In this document: in pieces, positions 23,160-35,560 of the stretch
Position numbering within the stretch: the stretch's first letter is position 1
How the letters are laid out: each line of letters starts with the position of its first letter
Assembly: GCA_019614645.1 (NCBI GenBank)
Contig: JABWDB010000036.1
Location: 2,972,001 to 3,036,000, forward strand
Direction of reading: 5' to 3'
DNA length: 64,000 nt
DNA from: Stratiolaelaps scimitus
Taxonomy: Eukaryota; Arthropoda; Arachnida; Mesostigmata; Laelapidae
The notes under the pieces: generated by a model
Database searches by the model: none
Seen by the model: the letters and a program-made list of their open reading frames with translations, nothing else
Told to the model about the DNA's origin: nothing
Made by a program: the position numbers and the translations under genes

Positions 23160-25840
23160 ACTGCGAGAGTAATAATTTCGTTTTGCTGCGACGATAATTC
23201 ATGTGGGTCGGCATGTACAGCCTATTAAACGTGATACAGAACACGCGTTTGTTTCGTTGAAATCTTCTTTACACCTGCTCCATCTATTACGTCCCAGGTG
23301 GAGTGAGTCACGAATTCAGCGTACCTGTTAAGTATTCACAAGCGGGCTTGGATACCTGGAACCCTATGCTTTCTGTTGATTGCACTATGGAGGGGGTCTA
23401 ATCAATACATTTGGTACCTGCTAGAAGGCCGGCGTAGAATAGTGGGTCCATTATTAAGATGCTGAAACATCCTCTTTCGAATAGATCATCTAGGCGACAG
23501 TAATCGAGCAACGAGTGGATCATGGTAGTTCTGCCAGTGACACTCCTATATATATATTTTTTTTGTGTTCGTATATATATATATATATGCGAATACAACA
23601 AAAATGCATATTAATCAGGACCATAGACCCATTTATTGTACGTCCAATTGTACTTGAGTTTCCCATGGGAACGTCCGTGAAATGACAAAACACTGACCTA
23701 AAAGAAGACCCCTCTAATTCGAACGAGAGTGCAGAACAGTGAGCTACAATCTAAGGCTGTTTGTTTCTATTATATAATATCATTTTAAATATCGGCTTAT
23801 TGAAATACAATTGAAACATATCTATTCTATCTCGGATATTGATCATGATTGTGCGTCCTGAAATATACAATAATTAGAGAAGGAAGAGTGGTAGAGAAGC
23901 TGAGAATGGGCGGTTTGTTTGTTCGTTAACGGTTATATTATCCTGCCAGGGCTTGCCTCTGGAAGACCTCTGGATTCTTTTCTTAGTGACGTCATACGGA
24001 TACGTCCTGAGAAATGTCATTATATTATAATTATATAGTATACCCGCTTTTGGGCATGTATTGCCATAAAGGCATTTGTGGGAATGATGACGGCAGACTC
24101 AATAACAATGAGCCTCACTCGGTGGCGCGCATGACGAGCTCAACGTGACACCCTGTCTTCAACGTGAATGGGATGGGTCAATAAGTTTACTGTGTAGCTG
24201 GAAACCAATTATTTAGGCAGAAAATGTTGATGCATTTATTCAATGTGTAAGACAAGTGGCCAGAATGGGACGTGGCGTAACGTAGCACGCGTAGGTAGAA
24301 TGTACCATGCATGTGCATGCACGTGGAGACATGGGGGGGACGCGTTCTCTCTTTCTCTCGAAGAGCTTGACGAGGTTGCGTAGAGCCGAATATACACTTC
24401 GGGTCGCCAGGCAGCGAGTAGGCACCAAAGACGCGTGAATGGGTTCGCCACCACCAAAATAAATGACAAGTGTTCAATCAACTTCAAGTCAACCTGCGTC
24501 CTTACTTGCAATCCCCGACAGCCCTGGCCATCTCTGACAAATGTATTCACCGCTGAAACTCGCAATGCACCTTCTGGTCCAGTGATCTTCAGCTGCTTTT
24601 ATCGCGTTCGAATAAAGACATTTGTTTTCATAGACCCGATATTCACCTCTACGGCGGCTTTAACAGTATGATTTGCGTGACACGCCTGAGATGCGATTTG
24701 AGATTTTTGAAGAGGTATGAATCGCTCGGGCCTAGATCAGAAGAATCGACAAATTTCTCTGCTAGTTTTTAGCCTTCTCAAGCTGGGACGTAAGGGCGAC
24801 GATTGAGTCAGCCTAAATGGATAGATGAATGGTGATTATAACTTTGAGGATACATCAACATTTGGAGTATTAGAAAGTGAACTTTCCAAGGTGTAGCATA
24901 GAATTCGAATTATAAGTGTCACAAGTAGATCAAGACTCATTATTGGGAAAGCAGGTTTTTTTCAAAGGATCCACTCAATTGAAAGCGAGTCAATTGATCC
25001 TAGCCCGTATGATCGAATGGTCCATTCTCGAGCACCACCTGTGCGGCGTACACAGCCGCAGTAATAACTACAACGTAAGCGTATTTCAAGGATAATTTGA
25101 TTTGTCGCTCTCATGGGGGTGCACCTTGCCATGAAACGACCAAGACAATATTTCGTTATCGAAGTATTGCCAAGCGTAGAGCCGAAACCACGGAAGAGAT
25201 ATACTCTCTAAACACAGGATGGTGGTCTTAGCAGCAGTTAGAGGCGTTTTGTTATCCCCGTCCTGCCCCTTGCACTGAATCGTCTCACTCTCCATCTCTA
25301 GTGGGGCCTGTGCGTTTGAAGAAAGTTTTCTCCTCTAAAACGAACGAAGGAGGCAAAAATTCGTGGTCCAATGTCGTGTATATTTTTCGTCATGGCAATA
25401 ACAACGTAGCCATTTCACTAGATACTAAATATATGCTGACGGTCCCGTGCTCGAGCCTTTCGTGCGGAGCAGAACCTCTGAACGTGCGAAGGAAAGACTC
25501 CTGTGACACTTGCAGTCATCGTATAGATTTGTTTGAGCACACTGAGCAGCACTCGACCCTCTCCCTCTCCATGTGAGGCTAGGGCGAAAAAGGTGTTGTA
25601 CAACCGTAGGGAGAGATACATTGACGAGATCCCTAGCGCTGTGCAACGCTACACGTCAATAGCAGTTGGCGATCCTTTAGATGTTGAGATATTTTGCCTT
25701 AGTAAGACGTTTTGGACTATTTTGGGTTACATATGACGGGAAGCAGTGGATATGATTGGGGGGGGGGTACCGTGAACACCAAGTGACAACGTGCTCAGGT
25801 CACGTCCATTGTATTGCGATGTACTAGCCGACTGCGGGTT
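23160..25840. other. Intergenic, no supported gene
   Basis: Contains a (TA)n tract around 23,572-23,588 flanked by weakly inverted TTTTTGTGTTCG / CGAATACAACAAAAA. Open frames at 24187-24565 (-) and 25301-25646 have no recognisable product. Confidence 0.4.
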
Positions 25841-25861
25841 CCTATATATATATATATATAT

Positions 25862-26065
25862 ATCGCCGCAATCACAAGCTTGAAATATTTTCGTTCTACA
25901 ATCTGTTATAAATGTACAGAAGACATTTTTTACATTCGTTGATTGAAACGTAGAATTATATATATATATAATTCTACGTTTCAATCAACGAATGTAAAAA
26001 ATGTCTTCTGTACATTTATAACAGATTGTAGAACGAAAATATTTCAAGCTTGTGATTGCGGCGAT
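25862..26065. repeat. Perfect 204-bp palindrome centred on (TA)n
   Basis: Bases 25,862-25,963 and 25,964-26,065 are exact reverse complements by eye, with no spacer. The centre is AGAATTATATATATATAATT-type sequence, so the hinge is a short TA repeat. A second (TA)n tract (25,843-25,863) abuts the left outer end. Confidence 0.95.
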
Positions 26066-26700
26066 TAGACCTCGTTCCACCGGACCGCTCTTGAATTGAT
26101 GCCACCCGGTCACAGTGGCATACAGAATCGAGCATCCTTCAATGCCCGTCGAACCATGTATCAGAACAAATATGCGAGTCTTCAGAGGGTCTGCAAGATA
26201 GTCCCAGAGTTTTAATTTGTCTATTTGGCGAATTGACTACACACCAAGACCTACCTCGGTATTTAGTCATCGATATGACCGACCAAATGATATGAATGAT
26301 AACCAATCACCATCTCAGAACGTCATGCAAAAATTTGTTGTTTTTTTCCTTTGCGGCTGATCCACATGTGTAACCCATACGATAATAGCTGACTGGCTTT
26401 TCAACGCCAATTATTACACCAAATGATAATGCGTGTCGAGGGCAGAACAGTCAAACCAGCAGATTGTCTATTGGCACCATCGAGCGCCAAAGCGACATAC
26501 TTCATATCGCATGCATATCAAGTTAGGAAGGGTGTGCTGTTCAACTGTTGAGCTCTGACAATTTGAGGCGCTCGGTCATCCGAGCAACCTGTACCTGCTG
26601 CTGTATTCAGAGTGAGTGTGATCTGTTGCTTCGGCTGTAGTCACCACGGCTCAATTACTTGTGGTGTTGTTCCTCGACAATTTCAATGCAATCTCATTTC
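26066..26700. other. Intergenic, nothing recognised
   Basis: Unique-looking sequence between the palindrome and the GC-rich block; no exon or repeat seen. Confidence 0.4.
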
Positions 26701-29700
26701 AGCCAGTCACTAGCCATCTATCTTTGTAGCTGGTTGTCTACCTCATTGATTCTCGCCACCCTCACGATCCGCTAACATGATGGGGCTTTTGCACTGCTCC
26801 CGCCACTTCAGAGCAACATGGCTGTGTCGCTGTGCATACCGAGTACCGGCAGCAGTTTATCTCTATGTATGTATGTATCTATGTGATGTCTCTTGGCGAG
26901 GGGTCATCCTCGGGGGGGCCATCCCGCTGTCTACAGGCCCAGCCCCACGGTCACCGACAACAAGCCACCCCATCACCACCACCACCACTGATGATGCCGG
27001 TACGTCTACCACCACCCACTACAGCAAACGAACAATATCAGGGGAAAGGGAAATATCTCTCTGTATGTGTTTGTGTGGTGAATCTTGTACCGTTGTCGAC
27101 GTCCGCCGCTCGCCCTGTTGCTCGGAGGCCGTAGTGGCTGGCGAGCGCCATCTTTGTTGTTGTCCTACTCCTGCCTCTCTCGCTTGCTCCTTCCTTCTAT
27201 CATTCCCTCCTGCATCTCTCTCTCTCTCTCTCTGCTTGTTTGTCCGCCAGCCAGTCAGTCAGCTAGCACGCATACGGCTCAGCCCATGGCTGACGGTGGT
27301 GAGGGTGCTTCTGCTGCTGCTGCTACAATTACTACTGCCGTTGCCGCCGCCGCCGCTGATTTTGCCCCTGGTGGCCGCTGCGCGCGACAGCGAGAGAGAG
27401 AGAGAGCACCCAGAACAGCAACCATTCACTTCGTGTGTCTACACTACTCAGACAGGCCAGCGGGTAGCAGGCAGACAGACAAACAGAGGGACGGACAAAC
27501 ACACAACTGCTATTGACTACCGCTGCTGTTACTCGAAGAAGACACAGCAGCAGCAGGCGCCGCCACCGCCGCCGCAACCACCACCACCGCTCTATGCTGC
27601 GTTGACTCCGTCGTATCTACTGCCTCTGCTGCTGCATGGTGTCTGCGGAGCTCCGCGAGCGTTTCTGGAAACACGTCGGCCGTGAGTGGCACTACTCTCG
27701 ATCCTGCCGTGTGAGAGTGAAATTGAGTCGGTTCACGGCGTGCGGCTGCATCCCCACGAACAGCGGCAACAGCCACCACCGCTGTTAGCAGCATCGCCAG
27801 CAGCCCTTGTCGACAGCACTGCTGCGTTCCGTGTATGCCGTCGTATCCAGCCGCAGCACAACCCGACAACTACTGCTGCTAATACGATCAACTGCTGTGG
27901 CGATTATCTTTCCCGTCCACCAGCGACTCATGTACCGGTTACCGGTGGTGTTTTTCTCATGATATTGTTATTGCCGAGAGGGGAGGGGTTTTGCACCAGA
28001 GTGAATCGCTCATCAGACAACCCTCCGATTTCTGATGATTGTATCGTGGGTGTGTGTGTGTGTGAGTGTGCTGCACCACCATCGCTGTCTGTGAAGTGCT
28101 GTGCGATTCACTGGAGCGATCGTAGCCGCTGCAGCGGCGAGACCAACGCTAGTGGCTCCAACAGCAGCACTAGTATAGTACGAATAGTAATAACAATTAA
28201 TAATAATAATAATCATCATCATACTAACTAGTAGCAAGCGGCAGTCCTGCGGACACCCACTACGTTCTCCTTGCGCCCTGGAAAAATGAATGGAGGAACC
28301 GTGCTAAGGATCGAAGGATAGCTGTAGCTGTCGAATACTGGAACAGACCCTTCAAAGAATACAACGACAATCACCGTCGCCGCCGCCGCCACCACCACCA
28401 CAACAAAAACAAGTCGCTGTCGAGAAGTCTTTGACAAATGTTGCCAATATACAGTGAATACTACTACAGCTACACCTAATTATACAACAGCAACTATTGC
28501 TTCTAGTAATAATATATACTAGTAGCGCGACCGCCATTCCTCCACGAAGAAGGCGCACCGCTTCGTTCGCTGCTCGTTACAACTGGCTCTCCCACATTAC
28601 GAGTACCGAACCACCACCACCACCAGCACAACAACAACAGCAGCAGCAGCTACAAGGTACCGCCACCTCTACAACAGATTCCTATTACTGCGATCTACAA
28701 GAAATGCATCGCTCATTCGGCGGCCGATTGCTGCTGCTGCTGCTGCAGTAGGTCTTCTTCTCAGAGCGATCGGGTGAGAGCTGAGAGTAACGACTCTCTC
28801 CGACCATTGCCGCTATTGTGAGGCATCACTTGAGAGGCAGGCTATCCTTCCACGGAGTCTGCTGCTGCTGCTGTTAATGTTACCGCGTGCTACCATAGCC
28901 AGGCGAGTGACTTAGTTGTTCTTCATACGTTCATTGGTTTGCGCGTTCGTTAGTTCGTCCACCCGTTCATCGGCAATCGTCGATTGGCTTCGAGCGCATC
29001 GCACCTACCTCGAGTTCTCTCGGCTTCGTCGGTTCGCTGTTCCTTGTTAGTATTATTGTTGATTCGTGCTGCTGCTGCGGCCCACAGCAACTGCGTCTGT
29101 CCACGCTGACGGCGTCCGTGTGTAGATCTGTGTGTTTTTGTTAAGGTAGTTGTAGTTGTTGCTGCCGCCGCCGCCGCCGGTGCTCGTCCTAACATTTTTG
29201 TGTGTGTATGTGTGTGTGTGTGTACGATGATGTGTTAATGTTATTGCTACTGCTGCTGCTGCAGCAGCAGATACATCTACTGCCAGCGCTACTCCGAGAG
29301 CATCGGCGAAGTGAAACGCTGGTTAGCAGGATCAGGCCAGACCGACATCGACTCCGGTTCAACAGCGACTCGAGTTACTGCGTTTCTATGTAGTCGTCGT
29401 TGTCGTCACTTTTGACGCCGCAGCCGCCGCCGCCGCAGCTGCTGCTTCTGCCGTCGACGCATCAGTACCAGCAGCACAGCAGAGTCAGGAACAGCGAGCT
29501 GTACGGCAGCACCCTCTGCCGCCGTTATTGGTATCATCACCGCAGTTATCAGCCCTCTGGGCCGAGTCAGTCAGCCCGCTGCGATCGGTAGTGCTTGCTT
29601 GGGCGGTTTTGTCTCGCTGCGCAGAATCGTGCAATAGGGACAGCGTGTCTATCGACTGCCGCCATCCTGACTCTTGATCTCTGTTCGTCTCTCTCACTCA

Positions 29701-31013
29701 CTCACACTCTCGCTCGTTGCCTCGAACTGTGTGTTCTTGTGGCCGTCTCTAGCTATCAATCTAGCTAGCTAGCCTGCGAGCTAAACTATATGTGCGTGTA
29801 TGAGTGGATGTTACCCCTGGCCCGCGATCGGCCCATCTTCGTCTCGCCGTTGGTGGTGACCAGTTGATGATCGATCTAGTGAGTGATCTATGCCGGAGGT
29901 GTTGCCAATAGCTCCCGAAGCAGCCGATTATGCCTGAAAACTGACAATCAATCGAATCGACCCCATCCCAGAGGACAGTAGACTACGACGATGACTATGA
30001 AGAGCAATTAAAACGAGAAGAATACAAAAAATTCGACGTCGTTCGACAATTCGCTCAACCGAGCAGCCAAGCAATCGTCCATACAGTACGTCATTGCTGT
30101 CCTACGCGTACACGCTTCTGTTGCCCTGGATGTTTTGTGCTGTGTGTGTTTCACCGAACCCCTCACTCGATGCGTTCTGCCGTTTGTCGACGGCCACGAC
30201 CACGTTCATCGTAACGTGGATACATCGGAGCTCGGCGAGGAAAGCGACTACTAGATTAGACGACCCGCAGCCACACTGCCGTACGACCTATAGCAAGCCT
30301 CCTGTAGACCTCGCGACAGCCTCAAAGGGCATCCCTGCGGCAGTGCCAACCTGCAGTAGCAGAAACAGCACCAATCGTAGCGGGTCCTAGTAGTGGTATT
30401 CGACAGCAGCAGCAGCTACCTGCCAACACTGTGGCCTCTGCCGGTTGTAACGTTACCACCCGACGCTAGCGACGGTCGCACAGAGCGACGGATAGATATA
30501 TAGATATATCCTGCAGGGCCACATCGCTCGGAAGACGGCCGGGGGAAGCGGGCGAAAAGCCACAACGAAGAACAACGTGTGCGCGAACCTCTGAGACGGA
30601 TAGAGAGGCGAGCATTATATACACGAACACCAACTGGTCGACACTCTGACCGACTGACTGATTGTCTGCCCCGCTCTATCCTGATCGGCCTGCGCTCTTC
30701 TCGCCGACACTTCAGTCCAGACGAGAAAGAGAGAGAGAGAGATCTGCATATGCTTTGAAATTGTGTCTATTCGCTGTCTCTCTCTCCATCGCAAAGTGTT
30801 TGTGTCATTAACCTGCAAAACACGCATGTACACACATACGCCTTGTCAACACCAACATGATCATTACAAGCAGCAACAGGAACAGAGCTGCCACCTGATC
30901 TACTAGTACCCTTCTAGTATTCCGCATAGTGCACGCCATCCTGACTCCGTCCTACGGGTACCGCTAGCTAATTTTCGTTGGCGTTCTCTCTGTTGTTTGT
31001 TGTTTTTCTGCAG
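26700..31013 (+). other. GC-rich trinucleotide-repeat block upstream of the phosphatase
   Basis: Low-complexity, repeat-dense DNA: CT run at 27,217-27,233, CTG/CCG near 27,310-27,360, AAT near 28,198-28,215, CCG/ACC near 28,380-28,400, GCT near 28,730-28,748 and 28,860-28,875, TG at 29,203-29,223, GA near 30,726-30,740. The open frames of 302 and 181 codons here are made of Pro, Ser, Leu and Thr runs and I do not consider them genes. Donor-like GTGAGT sites occur near 27,682 and 29,879. The block probably holds promoter and non-coding 5' exon sequence of the phosphatase. Confidence 0.4.
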
Positions 31014-31775
31014 CCGGCGCCACTGGGCGGGCGACGACCAGCGTCGCGTAGCACGTAACACTGTACTGTGTGTGTGTGCTGCTGAGTATTTTCCTGTGAG
31101 CAAGTTGCAAGTTCGTTGCGGATACCGCCTGAGATCACCGCCCTTCACTTCTCCGTGTGTGTGTTTTCTAATTCATTAAGGCTAAGGCCCTCCCCGGTTG
31201 GTCGGCGAACTGACAAGAACGAGGAGCCCATTGTACAGTGGGTTTTTCCTCGGTCGGTGCTAACCCAGCCGCCCACTGCGCCTGTGGTCATCTTGCTGCC
31301 GTCGGCCGGGCAGAGAGACGAACAGGCGGGCAACCAGCAATCGTTATCATCACTGGAGACGGCGTCGCATGTCCCCCTGCTTACCGATATCGTTGCATTC
31401 GTCGACAGCGTTCCTCCCCACGTTCACGTTGCCTTAAGGCTCCACGCCATACGTCTCGCGATTCCCGTGTATGTCCTCGTCAGCAGCCAGACAGCCACGC
31501 CACTGTAGACGAACATTAGCATTGCACCGTTGCAACTATTCCAGCAGCGTGTAACGACGATACGCTCAGCGGCTGCCCCCCCGCCCACTCGAGCTGAGCA
31601 GAGCGACACAGGTGTAGTTGTTGTCCTCGATGTCGAGTGATAGCCGCGACAGCCGTACAAGCATACGAACAGCAAGCACGGCGAAGCGAAGTGTGTCCGA
31701 CAAGTCTTAGTCATTGCTGCTAACAGCGACAACACTGGAGTTGTTGTATACGGGTGTTGACCGTGAAAGTGTTTC
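31014..31775 (+). other. Probable 5' UTR exon sequence of the phosphatase
   Basis: A very good acceptor, a T-rich tract ending TTTTTCTGCAG at 31,013, precedes 762 nt of GC-rich DNA that runs without another clear splice site into the phosphatase start codon. An in-frame TGA at 31,764 closes the reading frame just upstream of the ATG, so this part is untranslated. The donor that would join to the acceptor is not identified. Confidence 0.4.
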
Positions 31776-33503
31776 ATGGCGATAGAGATCGGGCGAAAGG
31801 CACTCTCGAAGCTGTCAGGCTTTCTGTCGTCGGCGAAGATCAGCCGTTGCGCAACGCCGCCTAACGATAAGGCTGCCGGGGGTCTGGGGGTGCGCGGAGC
31901 CAAACCCAGCCGCAACATGGAAGCCGAGTTTGACGAAATCGAACGTGCCGACGAATGGCAGCGATTATACGGGGACCTGCGACTTCGTTCAACTCCGAAC
32001 CCCAGTCCACATTCGGTGGACAGTGGGAGCCTGTTCGCTGAAGCGAAAAAAATGCCCAACCGAAAGTTGAATCGGTACACGGACGTGCTGGCGTTCGAGC
32101 ATACGCGCGTCAAGCTGTGTCGCGGAGATGTCCACTACATCAACGCCAACCATTTGATCTACGAGCGGGCCCGACGAAGCTATATCCTAACGCAGGGTCC
32201 CGTCGAGGAGTCAGTCGGCCATTTCTGGCTCATGGTATGGGAACAGCGTTCGCCGATCATCGTGATGCTGAACAAGATCATCGAGAAGCAACGGATCAAG
32301 TGTCACAAATATTGGCCGGAGGCGGACGAACCGCTCGACATTGAAGAGCTTCAACTGAGTGTCGAGCTCCTATCGGAAGACGAGACCGATAGTTACTTCA
32401 GACGCTCGATGCGTTTAACAGATAACAAAAGTGGCGACAGCCGCGTTGTGCTACAGTTCCACTATACCGAATGGCCAGATTTTGGCGTTCCGAACAGTCC
32501 CGACGATTTTCTCCAATTTCTCGAGCTGGTCCGCGGGTCGGGCTATCTAGCGGGCAGCAAGGACGACAAGGAGCACGGCCCGCCGATTATACACTGTAGT
32601 GCTGGCATCGGCCGATCTGGGACGTTCTGCCTTGTTGACTTAGTCCTTAAAATGCTTGAGGATGGCACAGTGAAGGACAATGGCGATATTAATGTACAAC
32701 AGATTCTGTTAGATTTGCGCCAAAGCCGAGTCGGTCTTATCCAGACGCACGAGCAGCTGAGATTCGTGTACATTGCTCTCATCGAAGCTGCGAAACGGCG
32801 GAAAGGAGGTCGTGCAACAACCACGACGACGAAGCCAGCGACTACCAAGGCCACTGCAGGTGGAAGTGTCAAGGATGGCCAGGGCACGGTTGGGCCGAAG
32901 GACACCAAGGAGCGAATGGAAACCGAGCAGGCAGGTTCTAATGGCGACGTCCGCCACCGAGATGGTCCCCGTCGTCGACAAGCACAAGATGACGATCACG
33001 ATGATGGCGACGACGACGATGATGAAGATCGAGAATTTGTTGTCGTGAGCAGAAGTAGGGTAGGCGTCCTCGATGAAGACAACGACGGCGTCGACAGTGA
33101 GGCTGTTGTATTTCCCACAGCAGCTCGGGACGGTAGCTCGGCGATTTCAGCAGCTACAACGAGTGGCGCAAAGGATCGAGTCACAGCCGAGACGGGAGGA
33201 AGGGAGACTCACATCGAGGGAAAACTCAGTAGTAGCAGCAGCAACAGCAACAGCAGCGAACACATGAACACCAACGGTCCTGAACTCGACGCGGAGACGA
33301 CGCAGGAAAAAGCTGGAGAGCAGAGAGATGAGGAGCTCCAGACCGAAGCGGAGGAGGGCGAGGAGAACGAGGCCACCGGTGGCAGTGGCGGTGAAGACGA
33401 GGGCTCGTCGCCGCAGAAGCGCGCCCACCACCGTCTCAGTCTGAACAACTCAGACTCGAAGGAGGAGCCGATCCTGAAGAGAACCAAGAGTCAGGACGAG
33501 TAG
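31776..33503 (+). CDS. PTPN1: Non-receptor protein tyrosine phosphatase, PTP1B/PTPN1-PTPN2 (Ptp61F) type
   Basis: Dephosphorylates phosphotyrosine; this subfamily acts on receptor tyrosine kinases and JAK/STAT components. The frame encodes 575 aa in one uninterrupted exon. The classical PTP domain spans about residues 49-342: phosphotyrosine-recognition loop KLNRYTDV (Tyr101), YINA (121-124), SYILTQGPVEESVGHFWLMV, WPD loop WPDFGVP (general acid Asp235), P-loop IHCSAGIGRSGTF (Cys274, Arg280) and Q-loop QTHEQLRF. All catalytic residues are present. MEAEFDEIERADEWQRLYGD at residue 48 onward aligns with the usual PTP1B N-terminus, so an internal start at 31,917 is possible; the upstream ATG adds a 47-residue basic extension. 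The C-terminal 230 residues are low complexity, with an Asp-rich patch (about 399-412) and Lys/Arg clusters. No C-terminal hydrophobic anchor is seen, unlike ER-bound PTP1B, so a nuclear or cytosolic form is inferred. Absence of introns in the coding part is notable. Confidence 0.95.
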   Translation: MAIEIGRKALSKLSGFLSSAKISRCATPPNDKAAGGLGVRGAKPSRNMEAEFDEIERADEWQRLYGDLRLRSTPNPSPHSVDSGSLFAEAKKMPNRKLNRYTDVLAFEHTRVKLCRGDVHYINANHLIYERARRSYILTQGPVEESVGHFWLMVWEQRSPIIVMLNKIIEKQRIKCHKYWPEADEPLDIEELQLSVELLSEDETDSYFRRSMRLTDNKSGDSRVVLQFHYTEWPDFGVPNSPDDFLQFLELVRGSGYLAGSKDDKEHGPPIIHCSAGIGRSGTFCLVDLVLKMLEDGTVKDNGDINVQQILLDLRQSRVGLIQTHEQLRFVYIALIEAAKRRKGGRATTTTTKPATTKATAGGSVKDGQGTVGPKDTKERMETEQAGSNGDVRHRDGPRRRQAQDDDHDDGDDDDDEDREFVVVSRSRVGVLDEDNDGVDSEAVVFPTAARDGSSAISAATTSGAKDRVTAETGGRETHIEGKLSSSSSNSNSSEHMNTNGPELDAETTQEKAGEQRDEELQTEAEEGEENEATGGSGGEDEGSSPQKRAHHRLSLNNSDSKEEPILKRTKSQDE

Positions 33504-33895
33504 TGTCTGTGGCTGACGCCTGTGACCCGGCCGGTGGCACGCGCGATTGCCACTGTCGTGCAGAAGCCCTGCGGCCTTCTAGCCAGCTGCTTCAGTACAA
33601 GTGTGCGTGTCAGCTGAGCCAGGAATCAACCAGGAATCAAAAACCACCACAGCCAATCATGACCGCCTGCACCAACATCTACACGACCACCACAATCACC
33701 ACGACTAGCAGAACCGCCTCACAACAAAAATAATAAATAAATAAACACAAACTAACAATAACAACAACATCGGCAACATCATCAACAACAACAACAACAC
33801 CCACAATAACAACAACAACAACACCCACAATAACAACAATAAGACAACAACGCCCTATTCCCAATACGACAATAAAACAACTTGAACAGCTAGCC
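33504..33895 (+). other. 3' UTR of the phosphatase with poly-A signal
   Basis: Follows the stop codon. It is rich in CAA/ACA repeats (33,760-33,850), and a canonical AATAAA occurs at 33,871-33,876, about 370 nt after the stop. Confidence 0.65.
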
Positions 33896-33948
33896 AATGT
33901 ATCGATCATTAGACCATAAAAAGACGAGCATTACTTTCTCGCTTAAAA

Positions 33949-34715
33949 CAACATATTTAGAAATAGCACTTATCTCAGGATTTCTCAGGATGAAGATGGG
34001 CAGCCTCACGCCGATCCTAATCCCCCACAATGCTGTCGGTACTATGCATGTTCGCGCATTATTGCGAAGATACGGACAATAACAACATTGACACGAATTG
34101 AAGTCGTGAGAAACGTACGGCTAAACAATAGCGCAAGTATAATATAATTATAATGTCAAGTATAATATCTTGAAAATGGCAACTTCGACCCGTGACCGGT
34201 GGTAGATCCATCAATCAATGAATCTCGTTGTAGACCATTGTAAGGAACTGCCAGGAGACAGGAACAGGCGCTCTAGCAGCTTGATCATATGATGATAATG
34301 AAATCAGGTTTACATTATATAAACATAATTATGGAATATATATATATATATAATGTAAACCTGATTTCATTATCATCATATGATCAAGCTGCTAGAGCGC
34401 CTGTTCCTGTCTCCTGGCAGTTCCTTACAATGGTCTACAACGAGATTCATTGATTGATGGATCTACCACCGGTCACGGGTCGAAGTTGCCATTTTCAAGA
34501 TATTGTACTTGACATTATAATTATATTATACTTGCGCTATTGTTTAGCAGTACGTTTCTCACGACTTCAATTCGTGTCAATGTTGTTATTGTCCGTATCT
34601 TCGCAATAATGCGCGAACATGCATACCGACAGTATTGTGGGGGATTAGAATCGGCGTGAGGCTGCCCATCTTCATCCTGAGAAATCCTGAGATGAGTGCT
34701 ATTTCTATATGTTGT
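33949..34715. repeat. Large inverted duplication, about 370-bp arms, (TA)n in the loop
   Basis: The left arm (33,949-34,320) and right arm (34,349-34,715) are reverse complements at roughly 97-98% by eye; examples of differences are CGTACGGC vs CGTACTGC and ATAATATC vs ACAATATC. The 28-bp loop contains a TA tract. Another (TA)n tract (34,715-34,731) abuts the right outer end. No target-site duplication or terminal motif of a known transposon was found. Confidence 0.93.
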
Positions 34716-34731
34716 ATATATATATATATAT

Positions 34732-35560
34732 CTACGCCCGCCTTGAGTAGTCAGCATCGTGATGTATCTGCTTGATATCTGTATCGAGCGGTTGATAACG
34801 GGGAAGAGCTGCGATACGTGTTGTACATGTGATGACTAAATAGATCTAATAGATAAATAGTGTACCGTTTAAAAGAAGAAGCCGAAGCCAGCTTCGATAA
34901 CGTGACCAGATGATGAGGACGATGAATGACTTTTCTTTCCATACAAAGATATATATATATATCTATACGAGATTGCGAGATGGGCACGTACTCTTTTGGT
35001 ATCTATACATATTATATATATATATACATACATTACACGCTCTGATGATACAGAGCCTGTTTTGTTCAGAGTTACAATTCTTGCTTTTAACATAGCCGTC
35101 TGCGGGCTTTTAGAGTTGAAGCAAACTCTCACACAAGCAGGAACGTCAAAGGAACCATAGTACAACTGTGGTGAAATATTAGTTGTAGCCAGCTTGTAAG
35201 GGTCCACGTCCATTGGTGGACCCTGTTTGCTGCCTGTTTTTTTTTCTATTTGTTTGTGGGTTAGCTATTTTTTGTTGTTTGTGCGAGTGTCTTTAAGTGT
35301 GTGAATGTCGCTGTACGTAGATGAGGTTGTGTATACGATGGCAGCTTGGTCCTCCCCCCCCCAATGGCTCCCATAATCGTTTTTAGTCCCATGATGTCTA
35401 CAATGGGACGGTAGAGTCCTCAGTAGGAACATCAGGATGATGACGCGACAACGTTTTGTGCGTACCCTTGAATCGCGATCTGCATTGGAGCACCGTGATG
35501 GTGTACATTTGGCCCACGTCAAACCCTATATCGTCTGTCCAACTCAGGAAACAGCAGGTG
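34732..35560. other. Spacer between two inverted duplications, no gene
   Basis: Contains short TA tracts at about 34,950-34,961 and 35,012-35,025 and T-rich stretches near 35,238-35,275. No recognisable exon. Confidence 0.45.

Noticed and set aside
26777..27685. 302-codon open frame in the GC-rich block
   Set aside because: Made of Pro/Ser/Leu/Thr/Gln runs from simple repeats, overlapped by equally open frames on both strands; no domain.
27686..28231. 181-codon open frame directly after it
   Set aside because: Same low-complexity origin, no domain or start context.
34335..34352. CRISPR-like or phage-like array in the AT repeats
   Set aside because: The repeats are eukaryotic dinucleotide microsatellites without spacers.
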